From NCBI GenBank assembly GCA_034429275.1, contig DAOUFU010000233.1, positions 1 to 13,707 on the forward strand: a DNA stretch of 13,707 nucleotides, read 5' to 3'. Under the pieces are notes generated by a model. The model worked only from the letters and a program-made list of their open reading frames with translations. It did no database searches and was not told the origin of the DNA. Positions within the stretch are counted from its first letter, which is position 1. Each line of letters starts with the position of its first letter. Origin of the DNA: DAOUFU01 sp034429275 (GTDB taxonomy: Bacteria > Chloroflexota > Anaerolineae > Aggregatilineales > Aggregatilineaceae). This document shows positions 1 to 6,023 of this stretch, in pieces. Position numbers and translations under genes: made by a program.

Positions 1-1
1 G

Positions 2-1033
2 CTTTACTGGCGTTCGGATACCGGGTATATCTGGGCGTTGTGCAACAACGGGCTGCTGTACACCTTTTCCCCCCTGGGCTACAGCCAACTCCCAGACAAC
101 CCCTATGTCAATCCACCTGCCGGATACATCAGGCCGATCAACGGGTTCGGCAAAATCTGGGGCTACCACAAGGCGCTCCGTGATCAACTGGGTTGGGCCA
201 CGACGCCCGAAGTTGGGTTTTATGCGCGGATTACCACGCGAGGCACGACCACGTATCTCACCGAACTGGATCGTAAAATCGTGCAGATCACCATCGACGG
301 CATATGGCAATACGTAGAGAGCATCCCGGTGCCGCCGACGTCACCTCAACTGATGGTCACCTATCCGGTACCAAACCCGGTCAACGCAGGGAGCACGGTT
401 GCGGTGGGCTGGGGGGCACAGGGAGTCGATCTGGTGATTATCGAGTTGTTTGACACAGCGGATGCGAGTCGGCAACCGTTCGATACGCTGTATGACTTGC
501 CGCTGCCGGGTACGCGGTCCATTGTGGTTCCAGCAGATATTGAGGGCAGCCTGAAACTGGAGGTCTGGGGAGTAGCACGCAAACCCGACCCGACTTCTCT
601 GCCAGGCTCCGACCTGAAGCTCATCAGGCAGATCATTGAGGTCCGCGTGGAGCATCCAGCAACCGAAACCGCGTATACCCAGGCCGCTTACCAGCGTTAC
701 CAGCGCGGGTTTATGCTCTGGCGGGCCGATACCGGGGCGGTCATGACGTTTGCGGGGGATCAGGGTGGGCATGTGGCTATTTACCCTGAGCATTATTACA
801 GCGCCTTTCCCAATAACCCGATTACGTCTGTCCCGCCCGGTTTGGTGCTGCCGGTGAATGCGTTCGGCAAGTTGTGGGGCGAACGGTCTTACATCCGCGA
901 TACCTTTGGTTATGCGTTGGGGCCAGAGGAAAGCTATATCATGACGATCCAGACTCATGCCCAGACCCCAGAAGCTTACCGCCTGCCAGATGGGCGCTGG
1001 GTGTATGTTGTTGGCTCGAATTGGAGGTATTGA
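2..1033 (+). CDS. Repeat-containing, probably extracellular protein with LGFP-like repeats (5' end cut off)
   Basis: The reading frame is open from base 2, so the gene starts before the window; the in-frame TTG at 38 is not a likely start. The visible ~343 residues hold two copies of a ~105-residue unit, at about nt 5-319 and 704-1018. Each begins with a Trp-Arg-x-Asp-Thr-Gly stretch (YWRSDTG; LWRADTG). Each then has a central GFGKIWG / AFGKLWG motif, followed by LGWATTPE / FGYALGPE, which recalls LGFP-type repeats, and ends with a Gly-x-Trp-x-Tyr-Val tail (DGIWQYV; DGRWVYV). Between the copies lies a ~120-residue beta-rich segment that looks Ig-like. LGFP-like repeats are usually found in secreted or wall-associated proteins. 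No catalytic motif is visible and the lost N-terminus could carry another domain. That it is a real gene is fairly sure; its function is unknown. Confidence 0.75.
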   Translation, partial: LYWRSDTGYIWALCNNGLLYTFSPLGYSQLPDNPYVNPPAGYIRPINGFGKIWGYHKALRDQLGWATTPEVGFYARITTRGTTTYLTELDRKIVQITIDGIWQYVESIPVPPTSPQLMVTYPVPNPVNAGSTVAVGWGAQGVDLVIIELFDTADASRQPFDTLYDLPLPGTRSIVVPADIEGSLKLEVWGVARKPDPTSLPGSDLKLIRQIIEVRVEHPATETAYTQAAYQRYQRGFMLWRADTGAVMTFAGDQGGHVAIYPEHYYSAFPNNPITSVPPGLVLPVNAFGKLWGERSYIRDTFGYALGPEESYIMTIQTHAQTPEAYRLPDGRWVYVVGSNWRY

Positions 1034-1146
1034 AAAACCACTCAAGAAAGCCCGTTATGAACGATCTCACTCCAGGGGACTTGAAAGCGCACATTATCCT
1101 GCGGGGGGTATCTGTTTCATCCGCACCGGATTCTTCCCGTGTTCTT

Positions 1147-1476
1147 GGGCGGATATTCAGAGTATCCCTCTCAGAGGACACCTGCACTCTCACCACGCCC
1201 AACAACACGCTCGACGGCAAGAACAGCCTGGCGGTCATCAATACCCCCATCATCATTCACGGCAACTGCGCCACCATCGAGCACGACTCTACCACGTAGC
1301 CTTTCCGCCTGCTCTACGTGTCCGCCACCGGGAATCTGACCCTCTACGACCTGACGCTCACCGGTGGGGATGGCGGCACAACCAATCGCGACGCGATATA
1401 CTCGCGAAGTACAGTCAGCGCCACCAATGTCACCACTGCCAGCATTGTCAGCAGCGCTGCTCCAGGTGGTGACTGA
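1147..1476 (+). pseudogene. Fragment of a beta-helix / polymorphic-repeat surface protein, with in-frame stop
   Basis: In frame 1 the translation reads like the start of the parallel beta-helix in secreted polymorphic-repeat proteins: a TLTTPNNTLDG segment, then INTPIIIHGN, ATIEHDS, RLLYVSATGNLTL and DLTLTGGDGG. These match the usual order of 'xVITSPITIxGNGATIxRDS', then 'FRxLxVxxTGxLTLxxLTLxGG', recalled from this family. A TAG at 1297-1299 interrupts the match exactly where the family continues without a gap, and similarity runs on in the same frame beyond it to a TGA at 1474-1476. No signal peptide or downstream repeats remain. Such proteins are normally many hundreds of residues long, so this is a small remnant. 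It sits between the LGFP-like gene and the kdpC remnant. The left boundary is approximate. Confidence 0.6.
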
Positions 1477-1678
1477 TCCCGGCAATATCGATCCGCATAT
1501 CAGCCCTGCGGAGACCTGTGTTTAGGTGCCGCGTGTGGCCGGTGACCGCGGCCTGGATGAAACGGTTGTACGTGACCTGGTGGCGGATCACGTTGAGGAC
1601 CAGCAGTCCCGCGTTTGGCGCAAGCCGCGTGTGAACGTTTTGAAGCTGAATCTTGCTCTGGATGACCTTGTACCATGA
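1463..1678 (+). pseudogene. kdpC: kdpC remnant: C-terminal part of the K+-ATPase subunit C, with in-frame stop
   Basis: Frame 2 encodes the C-terminus of KdpC, the small subunit that stabilises the KdpFABC potassium-pumping ATPase. The hallmark segments are visible in order: NIDPHISPA (family: GLDPHISPAAA), VPRVAGDRGLDE (family: VARVAxARGLxE), VRDLVADHVE, then KPRVNVLKLNLALD (family: EPRVNVLxLNLALD). A TAG at 1523-1525 lies inside the conserved block, and the family's ~120 N-terminal residues, including the single membrane helix, are missing. The fragment ends at TGA 1676-1678, overlapping the kdpD ATG (1675-1677) as ATGA, the spacing of a translationally coupled kdpCD operon. On the left it joins the beta-helix remnant with no gap. 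I infer that a deletion removed kdpFAB and most of kdpC. Confidence 0.85.
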
Positions 1679-4347
1679 CTGATTGCCAACCCTCCGATCC
1701 CGAAACGCAGCCGGTCCGAGTTCAAGCGGAAGGTGCGCAGCCAAAACGGGGCAAACTGAAGATTTTCCTCGGCGCGGCGGCTGGGGTGGGCAAAACCTAC
1801 AGCATGTTGGATGCCGCTCGCCTGCGCCGTGACGAGGGGCTTGATGTGGTCGTGGGCATTGTGGAGACCCATGGACTCGCCGAGACGGAAGCCCTGCTCA
1901 CCGGGTTGGAAGTTTTGCCCCGGCGGCAGATGGAATATCGGGGGACCATCCAGCAGGAGTTTGATATCGATGCGGCCCTGGCACGCCATCCCGACTTGAT
2001 TCTGGTCGATGAACTGGCTCACACCAATATCCCTGGATCGCGGCACACCAAACGTTGGCAGGATGTTGAGGAACTGCTCAACGACGGGATTAACGTGTAT
2101 ACCACCGTCAATATCCAACATCTGGAAAGCCTGAGCGACATTGTCAAACAGATTACCGATATTACGGTTCACGAGCGCGTCCCCGACGCTGTGTTTGAAG
2201 AAGCAGACGAGATTGAGATGGTCGACCTGTCGCCGGAAGACCTGTTGCAGCGTCTGAAAGAGGGCAAGGTCTATATCCCGCAGCAGGCCGAACATGCCGC
2301 GCGCCATTTCTTCCGCAAGGGGAATTTGCTGGCCTTGCGCGAATTGGCCCTGCGGCTCACGGCGGATCGCGTAGATGATCAGATGCAGAGCTATCGGCAG
2401 GATCACGCGATCACTCAGCCGTGGCCCGCCGGTGAACGAATCATGGTGAGCGTGAGTCCAAGCCCACTCTCGCGGCGGCTGGTGCGCGCAGCCAAGCGCA
2501 TGGCAGCGGGCCTGCACGCCCATTGGATCGCCGCCTATGTCGAAACCCCCGCGCGCGCTGCCATGGCCGAAGAAGACCGCCAGCGTGTGGTGCAAACTCT
2601 GCGGTTGGCGGAACGTCTGGGTGCAGAGACGATCACACTCAGCGGTGAACGGGTGAGCGAGGAGCTGCTGGCATATGCCCGACAGCGCAACGTGAGCAAG
2701 ATCATCGTGGGCAAACCGATTCATGCCCGCTGGCGGGATTTGCTCTTTGGGTCGGTGTTGGATGAGATCATTAGAGGTAGCGGGAAAATCGATGTGTATG
2801 TCATCAGTGGCGATCTCGATGATTCTCGTGCATTTCCGCCCCCGGTTCTGCTCCGGCGCACCAGTGATTGGCGTTATTACCTCATGGCACTGCTGGTCGT
2901 GGCCGTATGTACGCTCATTGCCCGCCTGATCTATCACCACCTTGAGCCAGCCAACCTGATTATGGTGTACCTGGTCGGCACGGTGATCGTAGCAGCTCGC
3001 GTGGGGCGTGGACCCTCGATTCTGGCCTCGATTCTCAGCGTCGCGCTCTTTGACTTCTTTTTTGTCCAACCGCACCTCACGTTTGCTGTGCGTGATTCCG
3101 AATATCTGGTAACCTTTGCCGTGATGCTGATGGTGAGCTTGGTGATCAGTACCCTCACAACGCGGATTAAGCTCCAGGCCGAAGCCGCCCGCGAGCGCGA
3201 GCGCCACACCGCCAGCCTGTATGCCATGAGTCGGGAACTGGCCAGCAGTCGAGGCACAGCAGCCCTGATCAAGATCGCCGCGCAGCACATCGGGGATATT
3301 TTTGATGCGCACGTCTCGGTCTTGCTGGTGGACCGGGAAGGCCGTCTGCCAACAGGCAGCGAGTTCGATGCCGACGAGATGGCCGTCGCTCAATGGGTCT
3401 TTGAGCACGGGCAGATCGCGGGGCGCGGTACGGAGACACTGCCCGACGCGCGGGGCATCTATCTTCCTCTCAGAGGATCGGAACACGTGATAGGCGTCAT
3501 GGGCCTTGATCCGAACAATGTGCAGCGCCTGCAATCCCCGGATCAGCGCCATTTGCTGGAAACCTTCGCCAGCCAGACCGCCCTGGCACTGGAACGCGCG
3601 CGTCTGGCGGAAGAAGCGGAGCGTGTCCGCTTGCAGGTCGAGACTGAGCAACTGCGCAGCTCACTGCTCAGTTCAGTCTCGCACGATCTGCGTACGCCGC
3701 TGGCCTCGATCACTGGAGCGGCGAGCGGCCTGTTGGAAGATGATGGATCGCTGGCTCCCCAGGCGCGCCGCGAACTGGCCCAGCTTGCATATGAGGAGGC
3801 GGAGCGGCTCAATCGCCTGGTGGGCAATCTGCTGGAGATGACCCGGTTGGAAGCCGGTGTGGGCATCCAGAAGGAATGGCAGTCTCTGGAAGAAGTGACT
3901 GGCATTGCCCTGAACCGGTTGGAATCGCGGCTGCACGATCACCCTCTCACCACATCACTGCCACCCGATCTGCCGCTGATCCCGTTCGACAGCTTGTTGC
4001 TTGAGCAGGTTCTGGTTAACCTGTTAGAGAATGCCATCAAATATACGCCCGCCGGTACGCCCATTGAGCTATCGGCCCATGTCGAACCGGGCGGCGTGCA
4101 GGTTGAAGTAGCGGATCATGGGCCTGGATTGCCTGCTGGCACAGAGCAGCGCGTATTCGATAAGTTTTACCGCGCCCAACCGGATAGTGTGCGCGGCGCG
4201 GGGTTAGGACTGGCGATCTGTCAAGGTATAATTCAGGCGCATGGCGGGCGTATCTGGGCCGAAAATCGCCCGGAAGGTGGAGCCGTCTTTCGCTTTGTGC
4301 TCCCCATAGAAGGTGAACCACCAGAGGTCAAAACCGACGATGAGTGA
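1675..4347 (+). CDS. kdpD: KdpD, potassium-responsive sensor histidine kinase
   Basis: At 890 residues it has the full KdpD layout. The N-terminal KdpD domain has a Walker A (GAAAGVGKT, residues 33-41) and a Walker B-like LVDELAHTN (110-118). A universal-stress-protein domain spans about 255-380. Membrane helices of the DUF4118 type cover about 400-498, and a GAF-like region about 520-640. The kinase core has the phosphoacceptor His in SVSHDLRTPL (H670), the N box NLLENAIKY (N787), the G1 box DHGPGLP, FDKFYR and the G2 box GAGLGLAI. All key residues are present, so it should be active. The family senses low K+ or high osmolarity at the membrane and phosphorylates KdpE. The start is the ATG overlapping the kdpC stop; no strong Shine-Dalgarno is seen, which suits ancestral coupling. 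It overlaps kdpE by 8 bp. Oddity: the transporter genes it normally controls are gone. In the USP domain, SPS (261-263) and WIAAY (284-288) fit a published c-di-AMP motif spacing. Confidence 0.96.
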   Translation: MTDCQPSDPETQPVRVQAEGAQPKRGKLKIFLGAAAGVGKTYSMLDAARLRRDEGLDVVVGIVETHGLAETEALLTGLEVLPRRQMEYRGTIQQEFDIDAALARHPDLILVDELAHTNIPGSRHTKRWQDVEELLNDGINVYTTVNIQHLESLSDIVKQITDITVHERVPDAVFEEADEIEMVDLSPEDLLQRLKEGKVYIPQQAEHAARHFFRKGNLLALRELALRLTADRVDDQMQSYRQDHAITQPWPAGERIMVSVSPSPLSRRLVRAAKRMAAGLHAHWIAAYVETPARAAMAEEDRQRVVQTLRLAERLGAETITLSGERVSEELLAYARQRNVSKIIVGKPIHARWRDLLFGSVLDEIIRGSGKIDVYVISGDLDDSRAFPPPVLLRRTSDWRYYLMALLVVAVCTLIARLIYHHLEPANLIMVYLVGTVIVAARVGRGPSILASILSVALFDFFFVQPHLTFAVRDSEYLVTFAVMLMVSLVISTLTTRIKLQAEAARERERHTASLYAMSRELASSRGTAALIKIAAQHIGDIFDAHVSVLLVDREGRLPTGSEFDADEMAVAQWVFEHGQIAGRGTETLPDARGIYLPLRGSEHVIGVMGLDPNNVQRLQSPDQRHLLETFASQTALALERARLAEEAERVRLQVETEQLRSSLLSSVSHDLRTPLASITGAASGLLEDDGSLAPQARRELAQLAYEEAERLNRLVGNLLEMTRLEAGVGIQKEWQSLEEVTGIALNRLESRLHDHPLTTSLPPDLPLIPFDSLLLEQVLVNLLENAIKYTPAGTPIELSAHVEPGGVQVEVADHGPGLPAGTEQRVFDKFYRAQPDSVRGAGLGLAICQGIIQAHGGRIWAENRPEGGAVFRFVLPIEGEPPEVKTDDE

Positions 4348-5038
4348 CGAAACAGGAGCGCTCATTCTTGCCATTGAGGATGACCCTCAGATTCTCCGTT
4401 TTTTGCGAACCACGCTGACCAGCAGCGGCTACCGGCTGATCGAAGCAACAACGGGTGGTGAAGGGATCAACCAGGTGGCCCTGCGCCGTCCGGATATAAT
4501 CATTCTCGATTTGGGCTTGCCCGATCTGGACGGTCTGGAAGTGACTCGCCGCCTGCGTGAGTGGTCCGAGACTCCGATTATTGTTGTCTCGGCGCGCGAA
4601 CAGGAGAACGATAAGGTCGAGGCACTGGACGCAGGGGCCGATGATTATCTCACCAAGCCCTTTGGCACCGCCGAACTGCTGGCCCGGATTCGGGTGGCTC
4701 TGCGCCATTCCCTGAAGGCGATGGGCGTGGACGATGGGCAGTTTGAAGTCGGCGATCTGCGCGTGGATCTGGTACGGCGGCAGGTATTTGTGCAGGGAAA
4801 TGAAATTCACTTGTCGCCCACCGAGTACAAGTTGCTCACCATCCTGATCCAAAACGCAGGCAAAGTGGTGACCGGACGGCAGCTTCTCAAACTGGTCTGG
4901 GGGTCAGGGTACGAGAATGAGAGCCACTATGTTCGGGTGTATATGGGGCAGCTTCGGCACAAACTGGAGGTGGATCCGGCGCGGCCTCGTTATCTGATTA
5001 CCGAGCCAGGGGTTGGGTATCGCTTGAAGGTCGAGTAA
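4340..5038 (+). CDS. kdpE: KdpE, OmpR-family response regulator
   Basis: This 232-residue protein has a receiver domain (about 7-120) and a C-terminal winged-helix DNA-binding domain (about 135-230). The receiver shows the acidic pair in AIEDDP (D13/D14), the phosphoacceptor Asp57 in IILDLGLPD, a Ser in VVSAR (S84) and the conserved Lys in LTKPF (K106). The effector domain has LSPTEYKLL and the C-terminal PRYLITEPGVGYRL, typical of OmpR/PhoB regulators and especially KdpE. KdpD should phosphorylate it. I chose ATG 4340, which overlaps the kdpD stop (TGA 4345-4347) and has AGAGG upstream at 4323-4327. An earlier GTG at 4313 would add nine residues without family support. In other bacteria KdpE activates kdpFABC; here the only such gene is the kdpC remnant, so its present targets are unknown. 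The downstream membrane-protein and kimA genes are candidates. Confidence 0.95.
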   Translation: MSDETGALILAIEDDPQILRFLRTTLTSSGYRLIEATTGGEGINQVALRRPDIIILDLGLPDLDGLEVTRRLREWSETPIIVVSAREQENDKVEALDAGADDYLTKPFGTAELLARIRVALRHSLKAMGVDDGQFEVGDLRVDLVRRQVFVQGNEIHLSPTEYKLLTILIQNAGKVVTGRQLLKLVWGSGYENESHYVRVYMGQLRHKLEVDPARPRYLITEPGVGYRLKVE

Positions 5039-5115
5039 GACTCGATGCGTGGCCTTCGCGCGGTTCAGTGTGCTATCCGATTTCTCCGAAATTCCACGCC
5101 ATATATTATCCCCTT

Positions 5116-5155
5116 TTGACAAAACGTTGACTGCCTCACAAGCCATTTTTACACA
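5116..5155 (+). promoter_or_regulatory. Possible regulator site and promoter: TTGAC direct repeat, 11-bp spacing
   Basis: The AT-rich stretch between kdpE and the small membrane-protein gene holds TTGACA (5116-5121) and TTGACT (5127-5132), 11 bp apart start to start. One helical turn is the usual half-site spacing for OmpR-family regulators. TACACA (5150-5155) lies 17 bp after the second TTGACT and could be a weak -10 box, matching TATAAT at only 3 of 6 bases. The nearby CATTTTTACACA vaguely resembles the T-rich KdpE site of E. coli. This is weak evidence. The rest of 5039-5239 shows no gene or hairpin. Confidence 0.22.
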
Positions 5156-5239
5156 GTTTTGATGTCGATCTGGATAGGATCAGCCCGCATCTGTGATCGG
5201 TACAGATGGCCGGATGAGATTGATCCAGGGATGTGACTC

Positions 5240-5569
5240 ATGTATCCAGAGCGAAATCGTAGACCACGTTGGAATAGGCTGTATCTGATCGTGCTGCCGG
5301 CGGTAGGGGGCCTGGTCCTGGAAAACGACTTGCACCTTACGCCAACCGGTCACAAGCTTGTGCTTGTTCTGATCGTTGGTGTTGTCTATGGATGGATTGG
5401 GCAGTGGGTCGGTGCGAATGCGGCAGCGCTGGAAAACCTGGGCGCCGAAAAATGCCAGGAACAGAGCCATAATCCAGTCCTATTCGGGACGCGGGAGTTT
5501 CCGACTCGCGTCCAGGCGCGCTTTCGTGAGGTGATGTCATTCTATCGCCATGAGGCACCACCTGAGTGA
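5240..5569 (+). CDS. Small predicted membrane protein of unknown function
   Basis: This 109-residue protein starts at ATG 5240 with only a weak ribosome-binding site (CAGGGATG) upstream. A basic N-terminus (RNRRPRWNR) leads into a hydrophobic stretch at about residues 13-28. A short polar loop (NDLHLTPTGHK) follows, then a second hydrophobic helix at about 38-56, and a ~50-residue hydrophilic, probably cytoplasmic tail. The Trp/Arg start, paired helices and 'LTPTGHKLV' loop resemble small uncharacterised proteins I associate with Chloroflexota two-component loci, but I cannot name a family. It lies 201 bp after kdpE and just before the response-regulator remnant, all on one strand, so a part in K+ or membrane-stress signalling is a guess from position. 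No competing frame looks better. Confidence 0.55.
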   Translation: MYPERNRRPRWNRLYLIVLPAVGGLVLENDLHLTPTGHKLVLVLIVGVVYGWIGQWVGANAAALENLGAEKCQEQSHNPVLFGTREFPTRVQARFREVMSFYRHEAPPE

Positions 5570-5591
5570 GTGTGGATGAGGACATTTGAGC

Positions 5592-5817
5592 ATGTCCAAT
5601 TCATCTCTTCGTGTTCTGGTTGTCGATGACGATCCCGCTATTCGCCGGTTATTACGCACCGCGTTTTCGGCCTACGGTGATATAGACTCGCTTGCCGGTC
5701 ATCACGTTAGCCGCCTGTGACCGCGAAAGCGACAATATCGCGGCAGTGGATGCGGGAGAGTAGACGGTTACCTGATGAAAATCTTCTCCGCCGGTAGTTC
5801 AGGTTGTGTTCCCCTGA
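5592..5817 (+). pseudogene. Response-regulator receiver-domain remnant (internal deletion, frame change, stops)
   Basis: From ATG 5592 the frame encodes RVLVVDDDPAIRRLLRTAF, a clear receiver-domain start with the acidic cluster, and stops at TGA 5718-5720 after 42 residues. In another frame, from about 5692, the end of the same domain continues: LPVITLAACDRESDN, then IAAVDAGE. This matches the 'PVIMLTARDRESDKVAxLDAGADDYLxKPF' region. Stops at 5761, 5773 and 5776 break it before the conserved Lys-Pro motif. The middle ~45 residues, including the phosphoacceptor Asp, are missing. With no phosphorylation site and no output domain, a working protein is unlikely. It is closer to generic receivers than a copy of KdpE, from which it differs in sequence. 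It lies between the small membrane protein and kimA and may be a lost third signalling component of this locus. Confidence 0.75.
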
Positions 5818-5840
5818 ATGAACACCTTGACGTTTTTTTT
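5801..5840 (+). terminator. Possible intrinsic terminator at the end of the response-regulator remnant
   Basis: TGTTC (5807-5811) can pair with GAACA (5820-5824). The stem extends through AGG (5801-5803) with CCT (5825-5827) across a 3-nt bulge, with a loop of 8 nt. A run of eight T (5833-5840) follows after a 5-nt gap. The bulge and gap make the call weak, but it falls where an upstream kdp transcript could end before kimA. Confidence 0.3.
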
Positions 5841-5858
5841 ACGCCTTTCCCGCACTTC

Positions 5859-5888
5859 TTGAGACCTTTTTGATCAGTCGCATAGGAT
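5859..5888 (+). promoter_or_regulatory. Possible sigma-70-type promoter for kimA
   Basis: TTGAGA (5859-5864) and TAGGAT (5883-5888) are separated by 18 bp. Each matches its consensus at 4 of 6 positions. The site lies after the possible terminator and about 135 bp before the kimA start, giving a leader that contains the 5915-5940 hairpin. It rests on box matching alone. Confidence 0.25.
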
Positions 5889-5914
5889 AATACCGCCTGA
5901 TACCGTATCTTACT

Positions 5915-5940
5915 GGGGCCACGCGTTCGAAGGTGGCCCC
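5915..5940 (+). promoter_or_regulatory. Perfect 8-bp GC-rich hairpin in the kimA leader
   Basis: GGGGCCAC (5915-5922) and GTGGCCCC (5933-5940) are perfect inverted complements around a 10-nt loop. The stem is 75% G+C or more and should be very stable in RNA. No T run follows, so it is not a standard terminator. It could be a leader structure controlling kimA, or a protein-binding palindrome in DNA. I do not see the conserved motifs of the ydaO-type c-di-AMP riboswitch around it. Confidence 0.4.
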
Positions 5941-6023
5941 GATGGCGTGAATCACAGCAGGTGCACAAGTCCGGCCATGTCGGGCTTGTTTCTTGCATAT
6001 CAGGTGAAAAGGCGTTCGATCCT

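Noticed and set aside
957..1472. 171-codon plus-strand frame overlapping the end of the first gene
   Set aside because: Its translation is His/Arg/Gln-rich low-complexity sequence, and the beta-helix similarity lies in a different frame.
1588..3651. 687-codon open frame on the minus strand across kdpD
   Set aside because: It lies opposite a complete kdpD with all motifs. Its translation is rich in His, Gln and Arg with no recognisable domain, as expected for an antisense shadow of a GC-rich gene.
5818..6023. ydaO-type c-di-AMP riboswitch before kimA
   Set aside because: It was looked for because of the kimA gene, but the conserved purine-rich motifs of that riboswitch are not apparent; only a simple hairpin is seen.
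5961..6023. GTG at 5961 as the kimA start
   Set aside because: It would add 21 polar residues without family counterparts. ATG 6024 has a better-placed AAGG and gives the expected N-terminus.
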